DNA of 38,196 nucleotides from Ferruginibacter sp. (lineage in GTDB: Bacteria; Bacteroidota; Bacteroidia; Chitinophagales; Chitinophagaceae), in assembly GCA_025350645.1 (NCBI GenBank), contig JANXXM010000124.1:1-38196 (forward strand). Direction: 5' to 3'. The notes below the pieces were generated by a model that made no database searches, was not told the origin of the DNA, and saw only the letters and a list, made by a program, of their open reading frames with translations. Numbering within the stretch: position 1 is the first letter of the stretch; every line of letters starts with the position of its first letter. A program made the position numbers and the translations under genes. Of the stretch, positions 1 to 9,193 are shown piece by piece.

Positions 1-628
1 TGCTTGCTTCAGCCATTTTACCATAAAAACCGTTTAATGCTTTTAAATGATTATTACTTTCTTTTAATTCTAGCTCATATATTGTATTTAACGAACCAAG
101 ATTTTTTGTAAGTACCTGTACCTGCTCATGAAAACCTTTCGCACTTTCCGAGGCATTATTAAAAGAACCCATTGTAGCTGCACTTGCAGAAAAAGCAGTA
201 GTCATAGTACCCAATGCTACAGTAGCTTCTTTAGTTTTACTGCTAAAGTCTGAAGTAGATTTTACAACATCGCCTACTTCGCTCATACCAGTAACAGTTG
301 TACCTAATTTATTAAATCCTTCTCCTAATCTTTTTAAACTTGTAGGGGTAATATCAGCTTCCTGCAGCATTTTATCCATACTCTTTAATGCGGGGTTACC
401 CGTATCAATAGCCACAGATTTTGCAATTTCAGCTTCCGGTGGCGGGGCAATAATATACAACAATGCATAAGCGGCAAAGATCAAACATTCCGTATATAAG
501 CCGGTTTTTAGCCAAAAATTTGCGTTGGGCGCATGTAATATTTTTTGAAGTGCACCAAATAATACCGGCACTGCCGCAGCCGATACAAGAATGTTGAGAA
601 CACGGTCAATTGGACGTCCTGAAGCCAT
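1..628 (-). CDS. gldL: Gliding motility / type IX secretion motor protein GldL (C-terminus cut off)
   Basis: Reading the minus strand from the ATG at 626-628 gives an open frame of 209 codons that leaves the window without a stop. It starts MASGRPIDRVLNILVSAA. Two membrane helices are visible (about residues 9-31 and 38-62), followed by a long polar, helical cytoplasmic region. This is the known layout of GldL/PorL, which with GldM forms the proton-driven inner-membrane motor of the type IX secretion system. A glutamate in the second helix (E47, context LYTECLIF) matches the conserved protonatable glutamate reported for this family. The gene lies 135 bases downstream of gldK on the same strand, the standard gldK-gldL order; gldM and gldN would be expected beyond base 1. 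The gene is truncated only by the window edge. Confidence 0.93.
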   Translation of the reverse strand, partial: MASGRPIDRVLNILVSAAAVPVLFGALQKILHAPNANFWLKTGLYTECLIFAAYALLYIIAPPPEAEIAKSVAIDTGNPALKSMDKMLQEADITPTSLKRLGEGFNKLGTTVTGMSEVGDVVKSTSDFSSKTKEATVALGTMTTAFSASAATMGSFNNASESAKGFHEQVQVLTKNLGSLNTIYELELKESNNHLKALNGFYGKMAEAS

Positions 629-763
629 AGTTTTTGTAGTTTAGTTGTTTTAAATTGGAGTTTATTTGAATTAATACATTATATACTTATGTCGTTTCAC
701 AATTTTACAATTGAGAATTACACTCATTATACGATCAGTAAGAGAAATTAAATTTTTGCTATG

Positions 764-2050
764 TTACCTTTTTTTTGCTGGTGGTAAATCTATCACACAA
801 CGAAAGCCTACGTAAGATTTAGAAGTATCCTGATATTCGTATGAACGTGTACTTGTTTGTAAAAAATAAGCCACATCTTTCCAGCTTCCGCCACGTACTA
901 CCTTGCGCTTCATGCGTGGAGGATCGGAATCTTTTGCATTCCATCGTACATCTGGGTTCATGTCATGCTGAAAGTTGTAAGAACCTTCATAATATAAAGA
1001 AGAAGTCCATTCAGCTACATTACCAGCCATATTATACAGTCCGAAATCATTGGGAAAATATGCATCAGCACGTACGGTATATAAACCGCCATCTTCAGGA
1101 TAATTACCACGACCAGGTTTAAAGTTTGCCAAGAGGCATCCTTTTTTATTTCTTAAATAAGGCCCGCCCCATGGATAAGATGATTGTGAACGACCTCCAC
1201 GGGCTGCATATTCCCATTGTGCTTCTGTAGGAAGTCTGAAATCTGCTGCACCAGATTTTTTCTTGCTATCAAGAAATGAAGCAAAAATATGTGTTCTCCA
1301 TTCGCAGAAAGCGGTTGCTTGTTTCCAGGTTACACCTACAACAGGATAATTACCATAAGAAGGGTGGTTGTAATATTGTTTGGCCATTGGCTCATTGTAG
1401 GAGTAAGCAAAATCTCTAACCCAGCAAAGAGAATCAGGATAAGCGGGTATATCTGTTTTTACAATAAACTGAGAACGTGGAATGCTGTTATCTCTATTTT
1501 GAGCAGCAGCCTTATAATCGAATACTTCTGAGTGGTAAACAATTTTTTTCGTATCTATTTCTTTTTTCCCAAATATTCTGTTGTCGGGAGTTAAAATTAT
1601 GGCATCAAGCTTCTCTATTGTACCTCGGTCACCATATTTAATAGGTTTTTTCCAATCCACATAATCAATACCATCAGGAGTTTGTTTCATGTAGGGTGCA
1701 CCTAATAACTTTGCAGATATTGAATCTTTTACCCAATTGGTAAATTGACGGTATTCATTATTGGTTATTTCGGTAGCGTCCATCCAGAAACCTGAAATAG
1801 AAACCTGTTTATTACGTGCAGTGTATGCATAATTTACATCTTCATCGCTTGGCCCCATGTGAAAAGTACCAGCAGGGATTAAGACCATACCAGGCGGCTT
1901 AGTTTGAGTGTATTTATTGGAAGGAGCCACTCCATGTAACTGGCCATCATTTGGTAATGAACCAGATTTATTTTTTCCTAAGAGCTTACAACTTGTTGCA
2001 GTTGTAGCGAGGGAAACTACGGCAAAAATGCACAATAACCGATTATTCAT
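764..2050 (-). CDS. gldK: Type IX secretion outer-membrane ring lipoprotein GldK
   Basis: A 428-residue lipoprotein of the formylglycine-generating-enzyme-like (FGE-sulfatase/SUMF1) fold. A signal peptide ends at a plausible lipid-attachment cysteine, C21 (context TTATSCK). The fold starts near residue 50 with GMVLIPAGTFHMG, continues with a WMDATEITNNEYRQF stretch, and ends with the family hallmarks GNVAEWTSS and VVRGGSWKD. In the type IX system GldK/PorK with GldN/PorN forms a ring under the outer membrane. GldJ has the same fold, but the position directly upstream of gldL favours GldK. Catalytic use of the fold is not expected. The ATG at 2050 follows a good promoter match (2075-2082), leaving a leader of about 18 bases. 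Confidence 0.93.
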   Translation of the reverse strand: MNNRLLCIFAVVSLATTATSCKLLGKNKSGSLPNDGQLHGVAPSNKYTQTKPPGMVLIPAGTFHMGPSDEDVNYAYTARNKQVSISGFWMDATEITNNEYRQFTNWVKDSISAKLLGAPYMKQTPDGIDYVDWKKPIKYGDRGTIEKLDAIILTPDNRIFGKKEIDTKKIVYHSEVFDYKAAAQNRDNSIPRSQFIVKTDIPAYPDSLCWVRDFAYSYNEPMAKQYYNHPSYGNYPVVGVTWKQATAFCEWRTHIFASFLDSKKKSGAADFRLPTEAQWEYAARGGRSQSSYPWGGPYLRNKKGCLLANFKPGRGNYPEDGGLYTVRADAYFPNDFGLYNMAGNVAEWTSSLYYEGSYNFQHDMNPDVRWNAKDSDPPRMKRKVVRGGSWKDVAYFLQTSTRSYEYQDTSKSYVGFRCVIDLPPAKKR

Positions 2051-2074
2051 TTTTTAACTTTGAGGGGGTATTAG

Positions 2075-2105
2075 CAAATATAATTAGAAATCTATTTAAA
2101 AATAC
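2075..2105 (-). promoter_or_regulatory. Candidate promoter of the gldKL operon
   Basis: On the minus strand, TATATTTG (2075-2082) matches the Bacteroidota -7 consensus TAnnTTTG exactly. A T-rich stretch about 18-20 bases further upstream (about 2097-2103) could serve as the -33 element. Transcription would start near 2068, about 18 bases before the gldK ATG. Confidence 0.5.
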
Positions 2106-2114
2106 AGGTCTAAA

Positions 2115-2157
2115 ATAACGATAATGTTAATTTTATACACAATTAAAGCATCGTTAT
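2115..2157 (-). terminator. Imperfect hairpin between the DUF255 gene and gldK
   Basis: ATAACGAT (2115-2122) pairs with ATCGTTAT (2150-2157), and TTAATT (2127-2132) pairs with AATTAA (2141-2146) inside it. The structure lies just past the stop of the minus-strand DUF255 gene and is followed on that strand by a short T-rich run (TTTTAG), so a weak intrinsic terminator is the simplest reading. Confidence 0.4.
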
Positions 2158-2178
2158 CATATTAAACGAGGCTGTTTG

Positions 2179-4254
2179 TTAAATATTGTGATCGCTATAG
2201 TTAAAATACCTTTTCCCTAAAGCTTGGATTAACTCATCTGCATTGCCTAAAGGCTTTATACACATGTAATTTCTACATAAATATAAGTAAGTTTTTGGAA
2301 ATACCTCTTTTTTAGCCAATAAAGGCATATCGGATATTTTATTGCTGCATTGCAGAATATTATTTGGTAAAAAATGAAGCAGCACTTGTTGAAGTTGTGG
2401 AATCATGTTAGTGCCAATAATTACGATTTCATTAAAACCCACTGCAATATTCATTGCCTGTGCGGCCCATATTCCAAAAGAACCAGGATGTTTTGTAATG
2501 ATTTTTTTGAGGGAGAAAATCATTGCTAGAGATTTTTGCTGCCATGCACTGTTGTTGAACACAACGGAAAGGTAGTGTATGTTTTGTGCCATCACTGCAT
2601 TAGCAGAAGGGATAGCACCATCATACAATTCAATTTTTCGCATTACTACATCTTTTTGATGCATTGCAGTAAAAAATAAATATTCACTTTCATTATCTGC
2701 AAAGTTTTTCAGTACGTGCAAGGTGAGACTGGCAGCTTTATGCAGGTAATGTTCCTGCCCTGTAATTTCTTGCAGGTGAATGCATGCCTGTATGTAATAC
2801 GCATAATCATCCAAAAAAGCAGGATATTTTGCTTCGCCGTTTTTATAAGTGTGGTAATAATTGTTGCTCGTTTCATTAAAACTACTTTCAATAAAAGAAA
2901 ATAATTCAATTGCAGCTATTTTATATTCTTCGTTTTGCAAAGCGGCATAAGTTTTACAAAAAGCAGTAATCAACAGGGCATTCCATCCAAGCAAAATCTT
3001 ATCATCAGTGGTTGGTCTTATTCTTTTATTTCTTACTAATAATAATTTTTTTATAGCCTGGTTAATGATTGTTTCAGCTTTTTCATGACCAAGCTTATGT
3101 AACTCAGCTATTTCTGCAAGGGGTTTTAAAATGCGAAGTATATTTTTTTGCTCCCAATTACCCTTTTCAGTTACATTAAAATAATCATTAAAAAGTGGTG
3201 CATCTTTTTCCAAGACGGTATCAATCTCTGCTTTATCCCATACATAAAACTTTCCTTCTACACCTTCACTATCTGCATCTATGGCTGCATAATAGCCTCC
3301 ATTCTTATTTTTCATTTCTGCAAAAATAAATTCCATTGTATGTTGTATTCCTTTTTTGTAAATGTCTTTTTTTGTGAGGAGATGTGCATTTGCCAGAGTA
3401 ACCAAAAACAATGCATTGTCGTACAACATTTTTTCAAAGTGAGGTGCCAGCCATTCTGCATCTGTGCTATATCTGCAAAGGCCACCGGCTAGCTGGTCAT
3501 AAATGCCCCCTTCCAGCATTTTTTTCAGACAACACTCGGCATGATTCAATGCACCGTTATCTCCCAGAAAAAGTGCGCCCTGCAATAAAATATTAATAGA
3601 GAAAGTTTGTGGAAACTTTGGCGCATTACCAAAGCCCCCTTTTTCCTTATCGGCTGTTGCCATTAAATTATTTACAATATTGATACAGTCTTCCTTGCTA
3701 AATGCATTTTCACCTATTGGTATAGAAATATTGTTATTTATTTGCCCGAAATGATTAGATTTTTTTAAATGCTCCGTTAACGTTTCTGCCTGCTCTTCCA
3801 TTTTATCCCTTTTTGTGAGCCATGCATCATGTATATTATGCAATACATTCTGCCAGCTGGGGCGGTTATATGCCTGCACAGGTGGAAAATAAGTACCTCC
3901 ATAAAATGGTTTTCCTTCAGGAGTAAGAAAAACATTCAAAGGCCAGCCACCGTTTCCTGCTATAGCTTGTACTGCATCAATGTAAATATGATCCAGATCC
4001 GGGCGCTCTTCCCTGTCAATTTTTATATTTATGAAAAATGCATTCATCAATGCAGCCGTATCTTCATTTTCAAAACTTTCTCTTTCCATTACATGGCACC
4101 AGTGGCAGGCAGCATAGCCAATGCTTACCAGTATTGGTTTATCCATTTCTTTTGCCAGTTGTAATGCTTTTTCTCCCCAGGGCTGCCAGTGCACAGGATT
4201 TTGGGCATGCTGCAATAGATAGGGACTGCTTTCATGTATTAGTTCGTTTTTCAT
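2179..4254 (-). CDS. Thioredoxin-domain protein of the DUF255 / YyaL (SSP411) family
   Basis: A 691-residue protein. The N-terminal thioredoxin-like domain begins [19 protein letters not shown] and carries a CxxC motif at C50-C53 (context [16 protein letters not shown]), then DREERPDLD and [11 protein letters not shown]. These are diagnostic of the DUF255/YyaL/SPATA20 family. The remaining 500 residues form an alpha/alpha-toroid region like N-acylglucosamine 2-epimerases and glycosidases (for example [26 protein letters not shown]). Full length is normal for the family. Biochemical function is not settled in any organism; a cytosolic redox or sugar-related role is only a guess. There is no signal peptide. 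The start is 18-33 bases downstream of a perfect inverted repeat (4276-4291). Confidence 0.9.
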   Translation of the reverse strand: MKNELIHESSPYLLQHAQNPVHWQPWGEKALQLAKEMDKPILVSIGYAACHWCHVMERESFENEDTAALMNAFFINIKIDREERPDLDHIYIDAVQAIAGNGGWPLNVFLTPEGKPFYGGTYFPPVQAYNRPSWQNVLHNIHDAWLTKRDKMEEQAETLTEHLKKSNHFGQINNNISIPIGENAFSKEDCINIVNNLMATADKEKGGFGNAPKFPQTFSINILLQGALFLGDNGALNHAECCLKKMLEGGIYDQLAGGLCRYSTDAEWLAPHFEKMLYDNALFLVTLANAHLLTKKDIYKKGIQHTMEFIFAEMKNKNGGYYAAIDADSEGVEGKFYVWDKAEIDTVLEKDAPLFNDYFNVTEKGNWEQKNILRILKPLAEIAELHKLGHEKAETIINQAIKKLLLVRNKRIRPTTDDKILLGWNALLITAFCKTYAALQNEEYKIAAIELFSFIESSFNETSNNYYHTYKNGEAKYPAFLDDYAYYIQACIHLQEITGQEHYLHKAASLTLHVLKNFADNESEYLFFTAMHQKDVVMRKIELYDGAIPSANAVMAQNIHYLSVVFNNSAWQQKSLAMIFSLKKIITKHPGSFGIWAAQAMNIAVGFNEIVIIGTNMIPQLQQVLLHFLPNNILQCSNKISDMPLLAKKEVFPKTYLYLCRNYMCIKPLGNADELIQALGKRYFNYSDHNI

Positions 4255-4275
4255 GAAGTAAAATTATGGAAGTGC

Positions 4276-4291
4276 AGGGATACCTATCCCT
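4276..4291. promoter_or_regulatory. Perfect 7+7 inverted repeat upstream of the DUF255 gene
   Basis: AGGGATA (4276-4282), two bases, then TATCCCT (4285-4291). It lies 22-37 bases ahead of the DUF255 ATG, where an operator or a 5' leader hairpin would sit. No regulator is recognised for it. Confidence 0.35.
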
Positions 4292-4397
4292 AAAATACAT
4301 GTTTCTATAATGCTATAATTATTTTTTCAATAGCTAGATTATAAAGGATTTGAAAAGGAAAATGATAAATAATGCAGCATTTATTTTATTTGCTGTA

Positions 4398-5195
4398 TTA
4401 CTTTTTTTTAGCAGTACTTATTTGGAGAAATTTATCGAGCGCACTTACCATACCTGGTGTTTGTGGCTGTGGTGCTTTAATATCCAATATAAGACCAGCA
4501 TCTTCAGCAGCTTTGGAAGTGTTTAAGCCAAATGCACCCAACCTAGTTCCATTTTGTTTGTATTCCGGAAAATTATCCAGCAGGCTACGAACGCCACCAG
4601 GAGTAAATAAACAAATGATATCGTAATTTTTTGAAATTACACTTTTTATGTCATTACTTATAATAAGGTAAAGTACCGGAGTGGCATAACCGCAATTATG
4701 ATTCTTTAACCAGTTGGTTATTTCACTATCAAAAGATTCTGAACAGGGGTAAAGAAATTTTTCATGCTCTTTATGTTTGTTTATAACATCAAAAAGAGAT
4801 TTATTAGTACCATCTGCACCATAAAAAACTTTACGCTTTCTATATAAAATAAATTTTTGAAGATAAAGTGCTACTGCCTCAGTAATGCAAAAGTATTTTG
4901 TATCCTGCGAAACAGTAATTTTCATTTCTTCGCAGATGCGAAAAAAATGATCGATAGTATTTCTGCTGGTAAAAATTACTGCTGTATAGGCAGCAATATC
5001 TATTTTTTGTTTTCTAAAATCTTTTGCCGGTATACCCTGTACAATTATGAATGGGAAATAATCAACTTTAAGATCGTACTTTTTTTCAAGCTCAGCATAA
5101 GGAGATTTTGCCGCTTCTGGTTGTGCTTGGGCAATCAATATTTTTTTAACTTTTTTGGCCGACGAAACTACAGCCTTATCTGCGTTTTTTACCAT
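4398..5195 (-). CDS. hemD: Uroporphyrinogen-III synthase
   Basis: A protein of about 265 residues with the two-lobed HemD pattern: KKILIAQAQPEAAKSPYAEL at the N-terminus, YTAVIFTSRNTIDHFF in lobe one, and DIICLFTPGGVRSLLDNFPE with GAFGLNTSKAAEDAGL near the C-terminus. It would cyclise hydroxymethylbilane to uroporphyrinogen III in heme synthesis. The open frame extends upstream to a TTG at 5219, but I place the start at the ATG at 5195. The TTG overlaps a promoter-like TAATTTTG, and the family homology starts after MVKNADKAVV. The gene follows a DUF4271 membrane protein, a pairing common in Bacteroidota. Sequence identity among HemD proteins is always low, so the call rests on motif pattern plus this context. 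Confidence 0.85.
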   Translation of the reverse strand: MVKNADKAVVSSAKKVKKILIAQAQPEAAKSPYAELEKKYDLKVDYFPFIIVQGIPAKDFRKQKIDIAAYTAVIFTSRNTIDHFFRICEEMKITVSQDTKYFCITEAVALYLQKFILYRKRKVFYGADGTNKSLFDVINKHKEHEKFLYPCSESFDSEITNWLKNHNCGYATPVLYLIISNDIKSVISKNYDIICLFTPGGVRSLLDNFPEYKQNGTRLGAFGLNTSKAAEDAGLILDIKAPQPQTPGMVSALDKFLQISTAKKK

Positions 5196-5216
5196 ACTGA
5201 TTTTCCTGTGAGAGTG

Positions 5217-5224
5217 CAAAATTA
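5217..5224 (-). promoter_or_regulatory. Candidate -7 element for hemD
   Basis: Minus-strand TAATTTTG fits TAnnTTTG exactly and overlaps the stop codon of the DUF4271 gene. Transcription from it would start near 5210, about 15 bases before the ATG at 5195. This decides against the TTG at 5219 as the start. No convincing -33 element was seen. Confidence 0.4.
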
Positions 5225-6103
5225 GGTATTTATTCCGAGAAAAACCATTGCCAATTTATAAATAAGAGCCAAGGGCATAATTTCTACACAAATGATGTAT
5301 AAAAAAAAATGAAAACGACTTATACTCAATTTGTTTTGTAACAACGAATAAGACCTAAAAAAGCGCAATAACAATAAAACACATAATGCAATTATAGATA
5401 TAAATACAGTATAGGCAGCAACTTTAGCAGTACTGAATAATATGAGAATTACGAACGGAAGAAGTAATATTCCGATTATCTTATTGAGTAAAAAGATAAT
5501 AAATATATATACGTTTGCTTCTGTTGTATAGGTGGTAACCCAGCCCGTGCATTTTAAAGAAAGATATTTTACAATATAACAAATGGCAACTCCTGCTATT
5601 GATACCGCAGTAAGATACCAATCCGGCCGGGTTTCATTTAATATAAAATAATGGAGTAAAATAGAAATATATAAACCAGTAACTATTGTAAAAAATACAT
5701 TAAAAATTAGAGAAGGTAATTTAGCCTGCTCTAACTGATCTGTAAGTTGATTTTGCCGCAAAGAGGTATTGAAAAACACCCGGAATAATGTGTTAAAGTA
5801 GCGACTATAAGAAGTTTTTATTATTCCAAGAAAAAGCAGGAGAAATAAAATAATATAAAAAAAAGCAGATTCATTTTCTTTCTTTTTTATAACTACAGGT
5901 AGGGAAACGGGTGTATTTGCACTTCTTAAATAAAAATTACTATCCAATAATTGTTTGTAAATATTTGAAATTTTTGCTGCTGGCTGCAAAATAGTGTCCT
6001 GCGATTTAAATAGAGTATCTACCTGCGCACTCACGGCGACTGATAAAAAAATAAAAAAGCAAAAAATAATAAAAGTGACCCTCAATTTAAAAATATTATC
6101 CAC
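5222..6103 (-). CDS. DUF4271 integral membrane protein
   Basis: About 293 residues. An N-terminal hydrophobic signal or anchor segment (VTFIIFCFFIFLSVAVSAQ) is followed by a 60-residue polar stretch. Five or more membrane helices then run between about residues 75 and 285 (FFYIILFLLLFLGIIKTSY, LIFNVFFTIVTGLYISILLH and others). The pattern and the position directly before hemD match the DUF4271 family, whose function is unknown. The first codon is GTG at 6103. However, a perfect TATTTTTG promoter element occupies 6103-6110, so the true start may be the in-frame TTG at 6088, giving MRVTFIIFCFF. The ends of this gene and hemD nearly touch. Confidence 0.8.
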   Translation of the reverse strand: MDNIFKLRVTFIIFCFFIFLSVAVSAQVDTLFKSQDTILQPAAKISNIYKQLLDSNFYLRSANTPVSLPVVIKKKENESAFFYIILFLLLFLGIIKTSYSRYFNTLFRVFFNTSLRQNQLTDQLEQAKLPSLIFNVFFTIVTGLYISILLHYFILNETRPDWYLTAVSIAGVAICYIVKYLSLKCTGWVTTYTTEANVYIFIIFLLNKIIGILLLPFVILILFSTAKVAAYTVFISIIALCVLLLLRFFRSYSLLQNKLSISRFHFFLYIICVEIMPLALIYKLAMVFLGINT

Positions 6104-6110
6104 AAAAATA
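6103..6110 (-). promoter_or_regulatory. Candidate -7 element for the DUF4271 gene
   Basis: Minus-strand TATTTTTG matches TAnnTTTG and abuts the first possible start codon (GTG, 6101-6103). If it is used, transcription starts near 6096 and translation must begin downstream, for example at the TTG at 6086-6088. Confidence 0.35.
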
Positions 6111-6132
6111 GGGTTGTATTTGTAAATATTTT

Positions 6133-7956
6133 TTAAAAATAATTAATATATCCGAAGTGAATTTTGGCTGCACCTCTTAAATTAAAAGGTACATCATCCC
6201 TTGTGCCTAAGGCAATACTAATATTTAACAGACCTGATTTAGTATCGTACAGAATACCAGCACCGCTACCTACAAACCGGTTACTGGTATTAAAACGCTG
6301 GTAGGTAGTTTTTGTAAAGGCAGCATCAATAAAGCCAAACAGATAAGAGTTTCTGCCAAGTAAATACCTGTACTCTACTGTAAATACGCCATACTGGGTG
6401 GCATAAATACTTTCTTCATCAAAACCACGCAAAAGTTTATACCCGCCTATCTGAAAGACTTCATTTCTAAAAATTTCGGGGCTATTGTAAATACCTGTAT
6501 TTAATCCGATTTTTATTGCCGCTAATTTTGCCACAGGAAAATAATGTGCTGCAGTTACTTTAATTTTTAGCTGATAGCTTCGCAGCTTTAGTGTATCGTA
6601 TAATCCTGCAAAATTAAAACTGCCGCTTTTTAAAGCAATAATGTCGCTATTTTTCTGAATGTTTTTTATACCAGTAATTGCAGTAAAATTAACCTCCGTA
6701 CCCGATCTAGGATTGAAGCGATAATCTGTTTTATAATACTCATAATTTAATCCCACATTTATTGCTTTGACATCTATATTATCCGGCAGCTTTTTTTGAG
6801 ATTTTATAATATTTGTATCAATACCGCCCTGTAGCAAAGAGGTGCTTTGGGTTTGCAATAAAATTTTACCGGTTTGGTTTGCCGTAAGGTTCAACTGAAC
6901 AGCTGCCTGCGCATTAATACTTAGAAAACTGGAATCTTTTTTAAACAGATCAAATAAAAATCCCAATCCGAAGGGAGATTGAAAAATAAAAGGTTTATCA
7001 AATCCGATATTTAACCTGGGAGATTTTGGCTGAAGTGCCTGGTATTTAAATAATAATCCCTCACCCCCACCCAGTACATTTTTTAGATCCAGATTTACAT
7101 CACCTGTAAACTGAAATTTACCGCTGTTAGCATTGGGCAACAGACCAAAAATGGCACTAACCTGGCTACTGCGGCGCTGGTTTACATAAAGATTTACCAC
7201 AGAGCCGGAGCCAAGCATATTTAAAGACGAAGGTTGAATAGTTTCCGCAAAAGGAAGATCTGCCATGCGTTTATCTAACTGCTGCAATTTTTCTTTACTA
7301 TAAATACTATTGTTTTTTATGCCTGTATAATTTTGTAAAAACTTTTTATTGAGTGTAAGTTTACCATAGTTTACGATACTATCTATATGGTACAATATAT
7401 TTTTATCTGCCACTAACAGGGCATTCATTTTATTATCTTCTATTGAAATACTATCCAGATAAATAGTTGCAAAGGGATAGCCTGCATTCTCATAATAGTG
7501 AAGCAATCTTTCTTTCAAAATATCCACCTCACCAATTTTCAGCACTCTGTTATTAAAATTTTTAGATATAAAACCTACTTTTATTAATATGTTTTTTTCG
7601 ATATTTTTTGGTGTAAGCTGCAGCCAGTTGTATTTTTTTCCTGTATACAATATAATGTGAGTGGTATTTTCCTCTACCCAAATGCTATCTACAGACGCAA
7701 CAGGAAAACCTTTTAATGTAAATAATTTTGGCAGATCATTTACGTAATCGTACAACAAACTTAGTGTTGAAAAATTATTTTGTAAAACAATGGCAGGCTT
7801 AATGATGCTATCTTTGTAATGTATGGCAAGTATATAATTTATAGCAGCGTTTTTTTGAGCACATAAAGTATTGCTGAACTGACAACATATACACACCAAA
7901 AAAATTCTCAAAAATATTTGCTTCAACGTACGGCTCATTTGCAATTTTAGGTGCAT
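6133..7956 (-). CDS. Omp85/TamA-like outer-membrane beta-barrel protein
   Basis: About 607 residues from the ATG at 7956. A signal peptide (MSRTLKQIFLRIFLVCICC... to CAQ) is followed by periplasmic modules that resemble POTRA domains: ILKERLLHYYENAGYPFATI is a typical POTRA helix-strand unit, followed by IDSIVNYGKLTLNKKFLQNY. The C-terminal half is a 16-strand-type barrel with FNPRSGTEVNFTA and the family signature LLRGFDEES. The protein ends in an aromatic residue (YINYF). It is likely to insert or translocate proteins at the outer membrane, but the partner is unknown. The longer frame to 8046 would run into the divergent hemW gene and delay the signal peptide, so a start at 7956 (or 7938, MSRT) is preferred. 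Confidence 0.8.
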   Translation of the reverse strand: MHLKLQMSRTLKQIFLRIFLVCICCQFSNTLCAQKNAAINYILAIHYKDSIIKPAIVLQNNFSTLSLLYDYVNDLPKLFTLKGFPVASVDSIWVEENTTHIILYTGKKYNWLQLTPKNIEKNILIKVGFISKNFNNRVLKIGEVDILKERLLHYYENAGYPFATIYLDSISIEDNKMNALLVADKNILYHIDSIVNYGKLTLNKKFLQNYTGIKNNSIYSKEKLQQLDKRMADLPFAETIQPSSLNMLGSGSVVNLYVNQRRSSQVSAIFGLLPNANSGKFQFTGDVNLDLKNVLGGGEGLLFKYQALQPKSPRLNIGFDKPFIFQSPFGLGFLFDLFKKDSSFLSINAQAAVQLNLTANQTGKILLQTQSTSLLQGGIDTNIIKSQKKLPDNIDVKAINVGLNYEYYKTDYRFNPRSGTEVNFTAITGIKNIQKNSDIIALKSGSFNFAGLYDTLKLRSYQLKIKVTAAHYFPVAKLAAIKIGLNTGIYNSPEIFRNEVFQIGGYKLLRGFDEESIYATQYGVFTVEYRYLLGRNSYLFGFIDAAFTKTTYQRFNTSNRFVGSGAGILYDTKSGLLNISIALGTRDDVPFNLRGAAKIHFGYINYF

Positions 7957-7983
7957 TTTATTAAAAAGTAAATTTACAATTCT

Positions 7984-9111
7984 TTGGCGGGTATTTATAT
8001 TCATATTCCTTTTTGCAGGCAGGCTTGTACCTACTGCAATTTTCATTTTTCTGTCTCGTTTGATAATAAAACAGCCTTAATACAGGCATTGGCAAAAGAA
8101 ATAATGATAACAATTCCTTTTAATGCAGATGAAAAAATAGAAACTATTTATATAGGTGGCGGTACGCCAAGCTTGCTAAGTTTTGGAGAATTAAAATTAT
8201 TATTAAACAGCATCTACAAAAAATTTAGTGTAGCCAACGACGCCGAAATAACCCTGGAAGCCAACCCCGATGATATTACAAAAACAATATTAAACGAATG
8301 GCTGAAACTTGGCATTAACAGACTTTCTGTAGGATTACAGTCTTTTAATGATGTAGAGTTAAAATGGATGAACAGGGCTCATAATGCTGCCGCATCCCTA
8401 CAATGTATAGATGATATAAAAGCAGCAGGTATGCACAATTTTTCTGTAGACTTAATTTTTGGATCGCCGTTACAAAGCAACGAAGACCTCAAGCAAAATT
8501 TTGATATTATCGCAAATAAAAATGTGCCGCATATTAGCTGTTATGCGCTAACCGTAGAACCAAAAACTGTTTTAAATAAACTTATAAATGAAAATAAAAG
8601 TGAGCCTATGGATACAGATAAACAAGCAGAGCAATTTTTGTTACTATTGGATATGATGGAAAAAAATAGATACGATCAATATGAAATAAGCAGCTTTTGC
8701 AAGCCTGGCTTTAGAAGCAGGCATAATAGTAGTTATTGGCAAGGCAAGGCATATTATGGTTTCGGGCCTGCTGCGCATTCCTTTGATGGCATTAAAAAAA
8801 GAAAATGGAATGTAGCCAGTAATTCTTTGTACATAACAGCATTGCAACAAAATAATATTCCTGCTGAAGAAGAAATTCTTACTAAAGAGCAGCAGGTGAA
8901 TGAATATATAATGACTGCTTTGCGTACATGTGAAGGAATAGATATAGAAAAGATAGAAAACTATTTTGGCTTAGATAATAAAAGAAAAATTTTGAAGAAA
9001 GCCAATAAATTTATTCTGGAGAAAAAATTAATTTATTCCAACAGTACATTATGCTTAACCCGGGAGGGAAAATTTTTAGCAGATGGTATTGCTGCCAGTC
9101 TTTTTATGTGA
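7984..9111 (+). CDS. hemW: Radical SAM heme chaperone HemW
   Basis: 375 residues beginning with the family-specific AGIYIHIPFCRQACTYCNFHF. The three cysteines C11, C15 and C18 (CxxxCxxC) bind the 4Fe-4S cluster. The motif continues CNF, as in HemW, rather than CxC as in the coproporphyrinogen dehydrogenase HemN. GGGTPSLLS, EANPDD, RLSVGLQSF and a C-terminal HemN_C domain (GFGPAAHSFD) follow. HemW inserts heme into target proteins. The start codon is TTG: a TAA lies in frame at 7969-7971 with no ATG between, and the conserved N-terminus begins right after the TTG. It is divergent from the outer-membrane barrel gene, with only about 27 bases between them. Confidence 0.93.
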   Translation: MAGIYIHIPFCRQACTYCNFHFSVSFDNKTALIQALAKEIMITIPFNADEKIETIYIGGGTPSLLSFGELKLLLNSIYKKFSVANDAEITLEANPDDITKTILNEWLKLGINRLSVGLQSFNDVELKWMNRAHNAAASLQCIDDIKAAGMHNFSVDLIFGSPLQSNEDLKQNFDIIANKNVPHISCYALTVEPKTVLNKLINENKSEPMDTDKQAEQFLLLLDMMEKNRYDQYEISSFCKPGFRSRHNSSYWQGKAYYGFGPAAHSFDGIKKRKWNVASNSLYITALQQNNIPAEEEILTKEQQVNEYIMTALRTCEGIDIEKIENYFGLDNKRKILKKANKFILEKKLIYSNSTLCLTREGKFLADGIAASLFM

Positions 9112-9180
9112 ATAAATTTCAATGTTTAAACATTAAATGTTAAATTCTTTTTAACAATATGAAGAAAGAAATTTGTTATT

Positions 9181-9188
9181 TATCTTTG
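9181..9188 (+). promoter_or_regulatory. Candidate -7 element for the AraC-family gene
   Basis: TATCTTTG is an exact TAnnTTTG match and ends 5 bases before the first ATG (9194). Transcription would begin at or next to that ATG, so the message would be nearly leaderless or would use the second ATG at 9200. Confidence 0.5.
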
Positions 9189-9193
9189 CATAA

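Noticed and set aside
2709..4256. Many short frames antisense to the DUF255 gene and similarly antisense to susC, susD and others
   Set aside because: They are shadows of conserved proteins on the opposite strand and show no domain features.
7957..8046. N-terminal extension of the outer-membrane barrel gene to 8046, overlapping hemW
   Set aside because: It would overlap the well-supported divergent hemW start and put about 36 extra residues before a normal signal peptide; ATG 7956 or 7938 is better.
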